DNA of 64,000 nucleotides from Pseudomonadota bacterium (GTDB taxonomy: Bacteria > Pseudomonadota > Alphaproteobacteria > Rhizobiales > Tepidamorphaceae). Below, in pieces: positions 26,186 to 36,312 of the stretch; the stretch's first letter is position 1; every line of letters begins with the position of its first letter. Position numbers and translations under genes: made by a program. Location: NCBI GenBank assembly GCA_023458595.1, contig JAEWYT010000079.1, positions 12,609-76,608 of the forward strand. Reading direction: 5' to 3'. The notes below the pieces were generated by a model that saw only the letters and a program-made list of their open reading frames with translations, was not told where the DNA came from and searched no databases.

Positions 26186-27492
26186 CTTCGATCCAGGTCG
26201 GCATGACGGGTCTTTGCGCCCTAATCATCCTCATCGCACTACGCGTACCCATCGGCATCTCACTGATCTGCACCTCGTTCCTCGGTCTCTGGGCGCTGCT
26301 GGGCGAGCACGCCGCATGGGGCATCATGCGGGCGGTCCCCTACAATTTCGCGGCAAGCTGGACGCTGAGCTCCGTGCCCATGTTCCTGCTGATGGGCTAT
26401 CTCTGCTTCCATGCCGGCCTGACGAGGGGACTGTTCGAGGCCTCCCGCGCCTGGCTCTCGCGCCTGCCGGGGGGCACCGCCGTCGCCTCGGTCTTCGGCG
26501 CAGCAGGCTTTGCCGCGGTCACCGGATCGTCGGTGGCCTGCGCGGCGGCCATGGGCCGTATTGCCGTGCCCGAAATGCTGCGCCAGCGCTACGATCCGGG
26601 GCTCGCGACCGCCTCTCTGGCCGCCGCTGGAACGCTCGGAGCGCTAATCCCGCCCTCTATCCTGCTCATTATCTACGGCATTATGACCCAGGTGCCGATC
26701 GGCACCCTTTTCATGGGTGGGCTCGCGCTCGGTTTGCTGAGCCTTGCCTCGTACATCGCCATCATCGTCATCCGGGTGAAGCTCGACCCCGAACTGGCAC
26801 CCATGGATGGGACGCGGTTCACCTGGGAGGAAAAGTTCAGCGCGCTGAAGGGGGCGGCGCCCATCGTGATCATCATGATCGGCGTGATGGGAGGGCTGTT
26901 CCTCGGCCTCTATACCGCGACCGAGGCCGGAGCGGCCGGCGCCTTCCTGTCCTTCCTTCTGGCCGCGCAGCGGCGTACGTTGACATGGGATGCGTTCAAG
27001 AGAACCCTCTTCGATACCGTCGTCACCTCCACCAGCATCTTCATCATCGCGATCGGGGCGAGTATGCTTGCCCGCTTTATCGCGCTGAGCGGCGTCGGCG
27101 CCTATCTCGGCGACCTGATGACTGCAGCCCAACTCGAACCGATGGTGGCAATCCTTCTGATCGTCGGCCTCTATCTTGTTCTGGGCATGTTTCTGGAACC
27201 CATCGGCGGCATGCTGGTGACGCTGCCGATCGTACTGCCCATCGTACAGAGCGCGGGATATGATCTTCTGTGGTTCGGCATCCTGCTGGCGAAGGTGCTG
27301 GAAGTCGGAATGCTGACGCCGCCCATCGGCCTCAATATCTTCGTCATCAAGGGGATCGTCGGCGACGAGATCAGCCTGTCCACCATCTTCAGGGGCGTGA
27401 CGTGGTTCATCGTGGCCGATCTCGTCGTGGTCGCGCTCTCGCTGACCTTCCCCGACATCATCCTGTATCTGCCCTCGATCCTGAAGAACTGA
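26182..27492 (+). CDS. dctM: TRAP transporter large permease (DctM)
   Basis: A 436-residue transport subunit with 11-12 hydrophobic segments. It has the DctM hallmarks VPMFLLMGYLCFHAG, GAAGFAAVTGSSVA and AAAGTLGALIPPSILLIIYG. The start was set at the ATG overlapping the DctQ stop; a longer frame upstream would lie inside dctQ. It uses an ion gradient to import the solute delivered by the receptor. Confidence 0.93.
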   Translation: MTSIQVGMTGLCALIILIALRVPIGISLICTSFLGLWALLGEHAAWGIMRAVPYNFAASWTLSSVPMFLLMGYLCFHAGLTRGLFEASRAWLSRLPGGTAVASVFGAAGFAAVTGSSVACAAAMGRIAVPEMLRQRYDPGLATASLAAAGTLGALIPPSILLIIYGIMTQVPIGTLFMGGLALGLLSLASYIAIIVIRVKLDPELAPMDGTRFTWEEKFSALKGAAPIVIIMIGVMGGLFLGLYTATEAGAAGAFLSFLLAAQRRTLTWDAFKRTLFDTVVTSTSIFIIAIGASMLARFIALSGVGAYLGDLMTAAQLEPMVAILLIVGLYLVLGMFLEPIGGMLVTLPIVLPIVQSAGYDLLWFGILLAKVLEVGMLTPPIGLNIFVIKGIVGDEISLSTIFRGVTWFIVADLVVVALSLTFPDIILYLPSILKN

Positions 27493-27548
27493 CTACGCAC
27501 GGATGAAGTTAACGGTGCGACGCGGCCCATATTGATAGGAATCCCATT

Positions 27549-28889
27549 ATGGACAGGCTGACCAAAGAGCTTACGAGCCAAGCCCTACGAACCGCGCGCG
27601 CCCGATTGTCTGGGGACGCCATGCGCGCGGCGCAAACACGAGTGCTGGACACCATCGCCTGCGCTTTCGCCGCCTATGACAATGAGCTTTGCGGTCGCAT
27701 GCGCCGTATTCTTGCCTCTCCTTCCATCACGCACGGCGCGCGCATCTGGGGGGCGGGCAGTCGCATCACAGTGGAAGATGCAGCACTGGTAAACGGGACC
27801 ATGGCCCGCTACCTCGATCTCAACGACACCATCCTGGGTCGAACGTCAGGGCATCCGAGCGACACAATTCCCGCGCTCCTGGCGCTCGCCGAAGAACAGG
27901 GCGCATCTGGCGAAGCGCTGCTTCGTGCGATCGTTATCTCTTACGATCTCTATTGCGGCCTGTGCGATGGCGTCGCACTAGCGGAAAAAGGGGTCGACCA
28001 AGTCATCGCAGCGGCGCTGGGCGCCGCTGGCGGATCAGCCTGCCTGCTCGGGCTCGACGAGGCACGGACGGAGCATGCTCTCGCGCTGGCTGTCGCCGCA
28101 AATGTGGGCTTGTTCAATGTACGAATGGGCAGCCTATCCGAATGGAAGGCCTGTGCTGGGCCGAATGCCGCCCGCAACGGTGTCTTCGCCGCCCGGCTGG
28201 CGTCGGAAGGCGTGACGGGCCCATCTGGCGTGTTCGAGGGTACCGGCGGTCTCGAATCGGTGGTCGGCAGGATCGTTTGGCCTGAAGATGGCGGGCACTT
28301 TATCCTGAAGACCCACATCAAGCGCCATCCGGTCTGCTACCACGGCCAAGCAGCGGTCGACGCCGCGCTCGACTTGCACGGCCGCATAGCCAATGCCGAT
28401 GTCGCAAAGGTTCGCATCGAGGTGAACAGGATGGCGTTCGAGGTCATGGGACGCGAGTCCAGCCGATGGGATCCGCAGACTCGTGAGACTGCTGACCATT
28501 CCCTCCCCTACGTTGTGGCCATCTCCTTGCTCTTGGGTAAGATTTCCGCAGCCGATTTCACGGATGACGCCTTGGCGTGCCCAAGAACTCGTGCCTTACT
28601 CCCGAAGATCGAAGTCGCCGAACTTCCTGCATTCACGTATGGCGACGCCAATACGTCGCCTGCAAGGATTACGATCACGCTCGCCGCGGGTGGGGATGTG
28701 AGTGCGGAAACGATTTATCCGATCGGCCATAGCAACAATCCGATCTCGCGCGACGACGTCGAGAAAAAGTTCAGTACGCTCTGGCCACGAGAGCGCTCGA
28801 TCGGACAAGCTAAATCAATCGTGACCGAGGTCGCACGCCTGCAAGAGGCGGCGAGCGTTATACCGTTGATCGACGAGTTGTGTAGATAG
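27549..28889 (+). CDS. MmgE/PrpD family protein
   Basis: A 446-residue protein of the 2-methylcitrate dehydratase/cis-aconitate decarboxylase family. Supporting segments are VLDTIACAFAAYDN near the N-terminus, NGTMARYLDLNDT with the active-site Asp region, GHPSDTIPALLALAE and KRHPVCYHGQAAVDAALDL. It follows the TRAP genes by 56 bases and is probably in their operon. A role in dehydration, isomerisation or decarboxylation of an imported tricarboxylate or hydroxy acid is plausible; no specific substrate can be named. Confidence 0.88.
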   Translation: MDRLTKELTSQALRTARARLSGDAMRAAQTRVLDTIACAFAAYDNELCGRMRRILASPSITHGARIWGAGSRITVEDAALVNGTMARYLDLNDTILGRTSGHPSDTIPALLALAEEQGASGEALLRAIVISYDLYCGLCDGVALAEKGVDQVIAAALGAAGGSACLLGLDEARTEHALALAVAANVGLFNVRMGSLSEWKACAGPNAARNGVFAARLASEGVTGPSGVFEGTGGLESVVGRIVWPEDGGHFILKTHIKRHPVCYHGQAAVDAALDLHGRIANADVAKVRIEVNRMAFEVMGRESSRWDPQTRETADHSLPYVVAISLLLGKISAADFTDDALACPRTRALLPKIEVAELPAFTYGDANTSPARITITLAAGGDVSAETIYPIGHSNNPISRDDVEKKFSTLWPRERSIGQAKSIVTEVARLQEAASVIPLIDELCR

Positions 28890-29352
28890 TCCGGTTGCGT
28901 TGCAAAATTTCTTTTTGTAGCCGCGGTGAGGCCGGTCACATGACGGATTTCACGCGGCGATTTTGTCGCCTTATGTCGGCGAGGATCGCCCCTCCTCCGC
29001 GCGGCGATGTCATTGAACGGAACCCATTTCTGCCCGCAGTTCGCGTCGTCGGGATCGCTTACGAGCAGATCCCTCCGCCCCCCGATTCGTCTTGCAGGGC
29101 GACATCACGGTTCCGTCTCACCATCGGGATGACAATCGAGACCACCGTAGCAACGGTCGTCGCAACGCGAACCGGCGCTGATCGGCTGTTCGATGAAGAC
29201 CATCGGATCTCCTCGCGACAGTTGCATCGCGCCGCAAGTACTCCTCCATCAGGAGAACCAAGCACCAGACCCAGGATTAGGATGCGTACTCATAAACGGG
29301 ATTCCGATTGAAGGTTTGTCGTGATTCAGTGTCTCCGTCGAAGGAGGTATGA
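28890..29352. other. Gene-free stretch before an IS fragment
   Basis: No intact gene on either strand. Frames are short and unrelated to families I recognise. The right end (about 29270-29350) merges into the presumed left end of the IS5-like fragment. It marks the border between the catabolic island and the carboxylase cluster. Confidence 0.4.
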
Positions 29353-29469
29353 ATGGCACGTTTTGACCTGACGGACTTCGAGTTTGAACCGATCCGCCCA
29401 TTGTTGCCCGACAAGCCGCACGGCGTAGCGCGGGTCGATGCCCGTCGGGTCCTCAACGGCATCTTCTAG
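29353..29469 (+). pseudogene. IS5-like transposase N-terminal fragment
   Basis: GGAGG followed by ATG opens a 38-residue frame, MARFDLTDFEFEPIRPLLP, ending RVLNGIF and TAG. This is the start of an IS5/IS427-group OrfA, which normally continues after NGIF with the W-R-L-R-T-G segment. The rest of the transposase is missing. Confidence 0.8.
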
Positions 29470-29548
29470 AACCTAAGCATTCGATAGAGCACCGCGCACT
29501 CGATCGTCCGGAATGGTTGCCGCGTCGCGCGTGGCCAATTCACGCTCG

Positions 29549-31078
29549 TCAATCGTCGAACTGCAATCTCATGGCCCGCAGCTCCCGTTTGAGTGTCTTG
29601 CCATAACTGTTCTTGGGCAGCGAGTGAACAAATCGGTAGCGCTTCGGCCGTTTGAAGCGCGCAATCCTTACAAGACACAGTCTGTCTAGATCAGCAGGGT
29701 CGACAGTGACGCCCTCAGCGGTAACGATTACCGCCGCAACTGCCTCGCCCCACTCCGGATCGGGCTCGCCAATCACCGAGACCTCGGCCACGCCCGGATG
29801 GGTCAACAGCACCTCCTCGATCTCCCGCGGATAAACATTCGAACCGCCAGAAATGATCAGGTCCTTGCTGCGATCTCGCAACGTCAGCAGGCCACGGTCG
29901 TCGAAACTTCCGACATCGCCAGTTGCAAGCCAGCCGTCGCGCACCGTTTCGGCGGTCGCTGCCTCATTGCGCCAATAGCCTGCCATCACGATGTCTCCGG
30001 CAACCATCACCTCCCCGACGCTACCGGGCGGCAGTGAACGCCCGGCTTCGTCGGCAACCTTCACCTCGACCCCGGTGCGCGGAAAACCGGCCGAGGCCAG
30101 GATCGTTTCGTCGGCACCGGCATATATCGCCGCCGGCAGCGCGGTGATCGTCATCGGCGCCTCGCCCTGGCCGTAGATCTGGGCGAGCTTCGGCCCGAGG
30201 ACATCGAGCGCGCGTCTCAAGTCCTCCACATACATCGGCGCCCCGCCGTAGACGATCGTGCCGAGACCACCAGCGGCCTGTTCATCGAGGCCATCCGCGC
30301 GCACCAGCCGATTGATCATGGTGGGCGCGGCGAAGAAGCCGACTCCCCGGCGGCTCCGGAGGATCTCGATAATCTCCGCAGCATCGAAGCCGCCCGTCTC
30401 GGGCACCATGTTGCAGGCCCCCGCGGCGACGTGGACAAGGCCGACCATGCCCGAGCCATGCGACATCGGTGCCGCATGCAGCACGATATCGCTCGCCTCG
30501 ACAGGCGCGACGTCGCAAATGTGCGAATAGATCATCACCGTCAGGTTGCGATGGGTCAGCATCGCCCCTTTCGGCCTGCCCGTAGTGCCAGAAGTATAGA
30601 AGATCCACGCAAGATCCTCGGGCGCGCGGCGGACCGGGTCCGCAAGCGCTGTGTCAGAAGCGGCCATCCGATCATAATCGGCCGACGGGGCGATGATCGT
30701 CACGGCAAGGCCGGGCACCTCGCTTTGCAGCGAAGCCGCGGTTTCGGCGAGATCCGGCGTCGAAAAGACGAGTCGCGCCTCGCTGTCGGCGACGGCATGC
30801 GCGAACTCGTCACGGTGGAGTTTGGCGTTGAGCGGGACCGCGACACCGCCCGCCCACCAGATGGCGAACAGCACCTCCAGGAATTCCGGCCGGTTCGACA
30901 TCGTCATCGCAACACGATCGCCGGGCCCAACACCAAATCTCTCCCGCATCTCCCCGGCGAGAGAGGCGGCGCGTTTGGCCAGCGTGCGGTGGCTCGCGAA
31001 CGGCGAAAGCCCCAGCGACACCGCCGTTGCTTCCGGCCTCAGCAGCGCGTTTCGCAAAACGAGTGTGGCAAGGTTCAT
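29549..31078 (-). CDS. AMP-forming acyl-CoA ligase, Bal-like position
   Basis: A 509-residue ANL-superfamily ligase that activates a carboxylate with ATP and CoA. The P-loop is YTSGTTGRPKG (about 170-180), A5-like YGQGEAP, A7 TGDVG, A8 RSKDLIISGGSNVYPREIE and the catalytic Lys in PKNSYGKTLKREL. It is the last gene of a six-gene operon and ends only 10 bases after the 276-residue gene. In Aromatoleum the gene in this position encodes benzoylacetate-CoA ligase, which traps the acetophenone carboxylation product. A beta-keto acid substrate is therefore the best guess. Confidence 0.92.
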   Translation of the reverse strand: MNLATLVLRNALLRPEATAVSLGLSPFASHRTLAKRAASLAGEMRERFGVGPGDRVAMTMSNRPEFLEVLFAIWWAGGVAVPLNAKLHRDEFAHAVADSEARLVFSTPDLAETAASLQSEVPGLAVTIIAPSADYDRMAASDTALADPVRRAPEDLAWIFYTSGTTGRPKGAMLTHRNLTVMIYSHICDVAPVEASDIVLHAAPMSHGSGMVGLVHVAAGACNMVPETGGFDAAEIIEILRSRRGVGFFAAPTMINRLVRADGLDEQAAGGLGTIVYGGAPMYVEDLRRALDVLGPKLAQIYGQGEAPMTITALPAAIYAGADETILASAGFPRTGVEVKVADEAGRSLPPGSVGEVMVAGDIVMAGYWRNEAATAETVRDGWLATGDVGSFDDRGLLTLRDRSKDLIISGGSNVYPREIEEVLLTHPGVAEVSVIGEPDPEWGEAVAAVIVTAEGVTVDPADLDRLCLVRIARFKRPKRYRFVHSLPKNSYGKTLKRELRAMRLQFDD

Positions 31079-31088
31079 GACACCAGGC

Positions 31089-31919
31089 TCACTCCGTCGG
31101 CGCCATTACGATCGCGTCGGCGATCGCCAGCACCGTTTCGGGCAGCGCCGAAGCGGACACGACCGGCGAAAAGACCTCGGCATTCCGCACCGCCGCCACG
31201 GTGGTACGAAGCTCCTCGGGCGCGAGTCGTCGCACGAATAGTTCGCCAGCAAGACCATAGCCTGTGGTCATGCCCATCAGTCCGGCCGAATGCTTCCGAA
31301 CATCGACGTCCGGCAGCAGAATGCCGGCGACTTCGCCGCCGAACTCCGAAAAGTCCGAGAGCCCCCCGTCTTCCGCGACGATCCAAAGCATCGCCCCCTG
31401 ATGGGCGAGAAGGCGATGGACGGGGCTCAGCATCTCGTCGACGAGAGCGAGGTCGATTCCCCTCGCCCGCTCGATGATTGCGACCGCGCGGCTTCCCGCC
31501 TCCAGCAGCGGCCGAAGCAGGCCGGCTAGGAGAAGACCCGCTTCGTCGAGCGCGTCATCCGCCTCGGGCCCCGCGGCTTCCCGAAATTCGAACAGGCGCC
31601 GGGCCAACATAGTTATGCCCGGGACGACGGGAACCGGCTGGCCGCCCGAAGCCGTATGATCCGCACCCAGATGAGAGAGCACTGTGGCCAGACACTGCCA
31701 GGCAGGCGTCACGCTGATCGCCCCGGCCTCTCGGGATTGGGCCGAAGCGGCCGCATCGGCGAGCCGGTCGGCACCTGGATCGACGAACCAGACGGACGGC
31801 CTGAGCAGCGAGCGTTCGCACCTGAAAGCACTGATTGCCGCGACCGGGTCATCCGGCCAGCCGTCCGCGGCGCCCACTAGGTGGGCGCCGTAGCCGCGGC
31901 ACAATGGTGCAAACCGCAT
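31089..31919 (-). CDS. Unknown protein at the position of acetophenone carboxylase epsilon subunit
   Basis: A 276-residue soluble protein, about 29 kDa. I do not recognise a catalytic motif; ALVDEMLSPVHRLLAHQGA resembles URO-D-like TIM barrels, but that is weak. Its place between the HyuB-like and ligase genes, and its size, match ApcE, the loosely bound 34-kDa subunit of acetophenone carboxylase. The gaps are 21 bases to the upstream gene and 10 to the ligase, so it belongs to the operon. Confidence 0.75.
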   Translation of the reverse strand: MRFAPLCRGYGAHLVGAADGWPDDPVAAISAFRCERSLLRPSVWFVDPGADRLADAAASAQSREAGAISVTPAWQCLATVLSHLGADHTASGGQPVPVVPGITMLARRLFEFREAAGPEADDALDEAGLLLAGLLRPLLEAGSRAVAIIERARGIDLALVDEMLSPVHRLLAHQGAMLWIVAEDGGLSDFSEFGGEVAGILLPDVDVRKHSAGLMGMTTGYGLAGELFVRRLAPEELRTTVAAVRNAEVFSPVVSASALPETVLAIADAIVMAPTE

Positions 31920-31940
31920 GGCGTCGAATTCCGTTTTGCC

Positions 31941-34145
31941 TCAGAGCATGACGCCCTGGATCGCCGATGCGGGCATCGTGCTTTGCGGATTGCCAGCGTA
32001 GATGACGGTCGGATCCTCCCATGAGCCGTAGTACGGCACGTCCGCGGGCGGCTTCGGCTTCGTCCACTCGGCCTCGAACTCGGCGAACGGCCTGCCGCGG
32101 GCGATACGCGCCTTGCGCTCTTCGTCGCGCAATCCGGCCGTCGCCTCCTCGTCGACCAGCAGGGTATCGGCGTCGTAGGCGACCTTGTACATCTCGCGAG
32201 CGACCCAGTCCGAGATCAGACCATCACGCAGGTCCTTGACGACCAGTTCGGGATTGCGTTCGAGCACGTCGCCATAACCACCGCCACAGCCCTGCACCTG
32301 CATGTAGAGCTCGCCAGGCTGACAGATGTCGAATTGCAGGCCCGTGTGGCGCGTCTCGTAGCTCGCGCCCTTGAACGGCTGTTCGTTCATGATCTCGACG
32401 ATGTCGTAGCGCATGAGTTCGGGACTCTTCTCGACGGCTTCAAGGGTATTGACCCCCTTGACCAGGCACAGGGGATAGCAGTGTGAGGAATAGCCGCCGA
32501 ACAGGCCGGGGGCGCCGGGGAACTTGGAGCCGATCGAGCAGTTCATGAAGCCCCAGAGCGGGCTGTCCTGATAGGTCAGGATCTGCATGTGGCCATGACC
32601 TGAGCGGAACTTGCCGAAGCCCTGGTTGTCCTTCATCAACCGCCGGTAGCTCATGCCGACGATCGGCAGTTCGTCTTCCAGCACCTCCGTCTCGCCGAGA
32701 TCGACATAGGCGCCGAAGATCGGCGCGATCGTGTGCTCACCGTCGCGGTTGCGCCTTGCGCCGCCGCCCATACCGTTGATGTCGGTCGTGATGTTGCCAA
32801 CGAAGAAGCCGTGCTGGGTGAAGCCGCCGTAGATAAAGCCGGAGATCATGTTCCACCACGCCGCATGAACCTCGGTCGCCTTGGCCGGGTTGCCGGCAAA
32901 GACATTGTTGAACAGGAATTTCATCAGACAATGCTCGACCGCCGTAAAGGACGGAAAGAACGTCATCATCGATTGCGCGTTCGGCGATGCCGGCGAGCAG
33001 TTGAGCGCCGAGTTCGGGTCAGTCAGCACCTTGACCGGCACGAGCACCGCCTGATTGCGCGGCAGATCTGGCCAGACGAAGTTCAGGAACACCTGCGCGA
33101 TCATGCCCTTCAGCGAGCACAGAACGGTATTGTTGGCGCGGTTCAGGAACTCCGGTGACGAACCGCGTAGGTCGATGATCATCTCTTTTCCCTTGATCTC
33201 GAGAGCGCAGTTGATCTTGATCGCGACGTTCTCGCGCAACGTGGAATCGGCGAAGTGGACGTAGCGCACCTTGCCGTCCGGAAGCGCCTCGATACGCCGC
33301 TCGACCTCCTCGACAGTCGAGTCCAACGCATCGCGCATAGTGCCGATCACCGTTTCCAGGCCGTATTCCTCGATTACCTCGAGAAGGCGTTCACGCATGC
33401 GCATCGTGGCGGCAAGCTTGGCGCGCATGTCCTCGAGCTGGAGCTTCGGATCGCGCACCGAGTTCTGGAAATAGGTGACAAGATCCTCGCGCAGCTTGAA
33501 GTTCTCGCCGCAGCGCATCGGCGAAATCTTCAGACCCTCGTCGTAGGGACTCTGGGCCGCCGACGGCATGCCGCCCGGCTCGCATGCGCCGTTTTCGCCC
33601 TCGTGGATGATCGAGCCGGCCCAAGCAACCAACTCGCCCTTGTGGAAGATCGGCAGCAGGCAACTCTGGTCGGTGTTGTGGATGTTCCCGAACCGGGCGT
33701 CGTTGTGCATGAAGATGTCACCGTCCCGGATGCCCACGGTCGGCTCGTCCTTCCAGTACTTCAGGATGTACTTGATCGGATGGTGGGCGAGGACCGAGAA
33801 CAGCAGCACGCCGTTCGACGAGGCGATCGATAGGTCGCCTGCGGCGCTGAACACCGCGCAGATCAAGTCGCCCCACTTCGCCCCCGGCGCGGAGCCGATG
33901 TGGGAGAGGATCTCATTGGCCTCGTTGGCGATCATCTGCAGCCGGTTGCGGATGACGGTGCGGGTGACCACGTCGACGGGCTGCTCGAGCGAACGGATCT
34001 CGAGCGGCGTCTTCGGCGCCAGCGCGTGCGAGTTCATGATCTCGGGATCGGGGCCGCGGAACAGCATCTGCTGGTCCAGGAACTCCTTCAGTTCCATCTC
34101 GAAGGTGGCGTCGTCGATCTCGAAATTCTGCTGCGGAATGTTCAT
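31941..34145 (-). CDS. HyuB-type carboxylase subunit (acetone/acetophenone carboxylase family)
   Basis: A 734-residue hydantoinase B/oxoprolinase-family protein. In acetone and acetophenone carboxylases this subunit binds the metal and performs the carboxylation of the enolate. The likely metal-site segment is MHNDARFGNIHNTDQ (about 167-181), equivalent to the HND...H..D ligands of AcxB. The C-terminal GGGYGDVLERNPELV is typical of HyuB. The neighbours are two HyuA-type genes and a small Zn-binding subunit, an arrangement specific to ketone carboxylases rather than hydantoinases, which lack the small subunit. Confidence 0.92.
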   Translation of the reverse strand: MNIPQQNFEIDDATFEMELKEFLDQQMLFRGPDPEIMNSHALAPKTPLEIRSLEQPVDVVTRTVIRNRLQMIANEANEILSHIGSAPGAKWGDLICAVFSAAGDLSIASSNGVLLFSVLAHHPIKYILKYWKDEPTVGIRDGDIFMHNDARFGNIHNTDQSCLLPIFHKGELVAWAGSIIHEGENGACEPGGMPSAAQSPYDEGLKISPMRCGENFKLREDLVTYFQNSVRDPKLQLEDMRAKLAATMRMRERLLEVIEEYGLETVIGTMRDALDSTVEEVERRIEALPDGKVRYVHFADSTLRENVAIKINCALEIKGKEMIIDLRGSSPEFLNRANNTVLCSLKGMIAQVFLNFVWPDLPRNQAVLVPVKVLTDPNSALNCSPASPNAQSMMTFFPSFTAVEHCLMKFLFNNVFAGNPAKATEVHAAWWNMISGFIYGGFTQHGFFVGNITTDINGMGGGARRNRDGEHTIAPIFGAYVDLGETEVLEDELPIVGMSYRRLMKDNQGFGKFRSGHGHMQILTYQDSPLWGFMNCSIGSKFPGAPGLFGGYSSHCYPLCLVKGVNTLEAVEKSPELMRYDIVEIMNEQPFKGASYETRHTGLQFDICQPGELYMQVQGCGGGYGDVLERNPELVVKDLRDGLISDWVAREMYKVAYDADTLLVDEEATAGLRDEERKARIARGRPFAEFEAEWTKPKPPADVPYYGSWEDPTVIYAGNPQSTMPASAIQGVML

Positions 34146-34177
34146 GGCGTTTCTCCGGAAGTCTTATCGTTGCTGGT

Positions 34178-36310
34178 TCAGCCGTCCTGGCGCACCGAGG
34201 CGAAGCCGCGCTCGTCCAGAGTCAGCGTCCAGCCGGGATAGATGACGACGGTCGTGTGCGGCGCCTCGACGATCGCATGGCCACGCACCTGTTCGCCGAA
34301 GGCGAGCTTGGCGTAGTCGTGCACGGACGTGTCGACGAAGCCGCCGGCACCGGCGAAATAGGCGACGCGACTACCCTTAAGCGACTGTCCGGCCGTGCCG
34401 TCGCGCTGGTGGCGGCTGGCGGCGGCGAGCTTCACCTTCTCCAACGGTACGTAGGAGACGACGCGGATGTTGTTGAGGTTGACGCCGACCTCGGGTGTCT
34501 GGCTGCCTTCGCCGAAGCGCTCGCCATAGGAGACGTGGAACCGCTTCACCACGTCGAACACTTCCTTGATTGATGAGAACTGCTGGTAAGGGCACTCCAG
34601 CGTGGTCAGGGCCAACTGGTCACCGTAACGCAGGTCGAACTCGACCCGGTACTGGATGTCCTCGAGCTTGTGACCGAGACGAACGATATCCCGCGTGCCA
34701 CGCGCCTTGAGCTCGTCGATGATCCCGTTGATCTCGGAGAAATCATCGAGCAGCGCCTTGGTGTTGGCGTTGTAGAGATAGATGTACGTCGTGCGGTCGT
34801 AAATGTGCACCTGGTCGAGGTTGCCCGCCCCGACAGCCGAGAAGATTGCGGCATTGAGGGGAATGATCAGGTCGCGCACGCCGAGACCTTCGGCATAGCC
34901 GCACGCATGCGTCGGACCGTTACCGCCATATACCAAGCAGGTGAACTTGCGTGGGTCGAAGCCCTTCAGCGCCACCTCCTTGAAGATCGCCTGGGCCATG
35001 TTGTTGTCGACGATCTGACGGATTGCGACCGCCGCGTCCTTGATGTCGAGGCCGAGTGGCGTGCCGACCTTACCGATGGCCCGCTCCGCCCGCCTCCTCG
35101 CGAGCTTGGTGCGGCCCTCGTTGTAGTAGTCGGGGTTGAGATAGCCGAGCACGAGGTCGGCATCGGTGACGGTCGCCTCTGTGCCGCCCATGTCGAAGCA
35201 GGCGGGCCCCGGCTCGCTGCCAGCGCTTTCCGGGCCGACAGTGATCGATCGGATGGTCGAGTCGTAGCGGGCGATCGACCCCCCGCCCGCACCGACCGCC
35301 GACAGGAACACCATAGGAATGTCGACCCGCCAGCGGTCGATGACGGGGGAGAACTCGTAGAACTTGATGCCACCGCCGGCGATCAGGCCGATGTCGAAGC
35401 TGGTCCCGCCCATATCGGTCGTGATCAGGTTCTCAAGACCGAGTTCCTCGGCGAACTGCTCGGCGCCCGATAGGCCGGCAACCGGGCCCGCATGGACCGT
35501 CTGCAGAGCGTGGGTACGGTTGAGCTGGCTCATGCCGCCGGTATTGTGGACGACCTGCATCGGCCGCCGGTAGCCGCCCTTGTTGAGCGCCATCGAGAGG
35601 CTTCTGAGCCCGTATTGCATCTCGCGCTGCAGGTAGGCGTCGAGGATCGACGACATGGTGCGGGCGTACTCACCCTTCTTCAGCGATATGTCGTGCGAGC
35701 AGATGACTGGGAAGGAGCCGAGGAACGCGGTCGGATACTCCTCGAGGACGATCTCCTCGACGAGCTTCTCGTGCTCGTGATTGATGACGCCGTTCAGGAG
35801 CGACACGACGAAGCCGCGCACGCCCCGGTCGACCAGCACCTGGATCTGGTCGCGGATATCGTCGCGGCTGGCGGCGACCTTGACACGGCCCTTGAAGTCG
35901 ATGCGCTCGCGGATGCCGACGATGCAGTCGCGTCCGATCAGCGGCAGCGGCCTGTCGGCGCCGGGCAGGTTCGCCTGGGCGGAGGCCGGCAGGCCGTCGG
36001 CATACTGCCGGCAACGGCCGATGACGATCGTATCCTCGAACCCGGCCGTGGTGATCAGCCCGAGGCGCGGCCCGGAGCGCTCGATCAGCGCGTTGGTGCC
36101 GAGCGTCGTCGCATACCGCACGGAGTTGATCTCGGAAAGCACGGTCGCGACATCGACGCCGAGTTCCTCGGCGGCGTTCGTCAGCGAGTTCATGAAGCCT
36201 TCGGAGAGATTGAAGTGCGTGGTGGGCGCCTTGGCCTCGATACGCTTGTCGTCCCAGACGAGGAAGCAGTCGGTGAAGGTGCCGCCGATATCCACGCTAA
36301 CCTGTCGCAT
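34178..36310 (-). CDS. HyuA-type carboxylase subunit, large paralogue
   Basis: A 710-residue ASKHA-fold ATPase of the hydantoinase A family. The phosphate-1 motif is DIGGTFTD near the N-terminus and the second nucleotide motif is TTDMGGTSFDIGL. In ketone carboxylases this subunit phosphorylates the ketone enol and/or bicarbonate. ATG 36310 was chosen over the GTG two codons earlier because GGAGG at the end of the gamma gene then has 7 bases spacing. The position matches ApcC (87-kDa subunit in Aromatoleum). Confidence 0.92.
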   Translation of the reverse strand: MRQVSVDIGGTFTDCFLVWDDKRIEAKAPTTHFNLSEGFMNSLTNAAEELGVDVATVLSEINSVRYATTLGTNALIERSGPRLGLITTAGFEDTIVIGRCRQYADGLPASAQANLPGADRPLPLIGRDCIVGIRERIDFKGRVKVAASRDDIRDQIQVLVDRGVRGFVVSLLNGVINHEHEKLVEEIVLEEYPTAFLGSFPVICSHDISLKKGEYARTMSSILDAYLQREMQYGLRSLSMALNKGGYRRPMQVVHNTGGMSQLNRTHALQTVHAGPVAGLSGAEQFAEELGLENLITTDMGGTSFDIGLIAGGGIKFYEFSPVIDRWRVDIPMVFLSAVGAGGGSIARYDSTIRSITVGPESAGSEPGPACFDMGGTEATVTDADLVLGYLNPDYYNEGRTKLARRRAERAIGKVGTPLGLDIKDAAVAIRQIVDNNMAQAIFKEVALKGFDPRKFTCLVYGGNGPTHACGYAEGLGVRDLIIPLNAAIFSAVGAGNLDQVHIYDRTTYIYLYNANTKALLDDFSEINGIIDELKARGTRDIVRLGHKLEDIQYRVEFDLRYGDQLALTTLECPYQQFSSIKEVFDVVKRFHVSYGERFGEGSQTPEVGVNLNNIRVVSYVPLEKVKLAAASRHQRDGTAGQSLKGSRVAYFAGAGGFVDTSVHDYAKLAFGEQVRGHAIVEAPHTTVVIYPGWTLTLDERGFASVRQDG

Positions 36311-36312
36311 TG

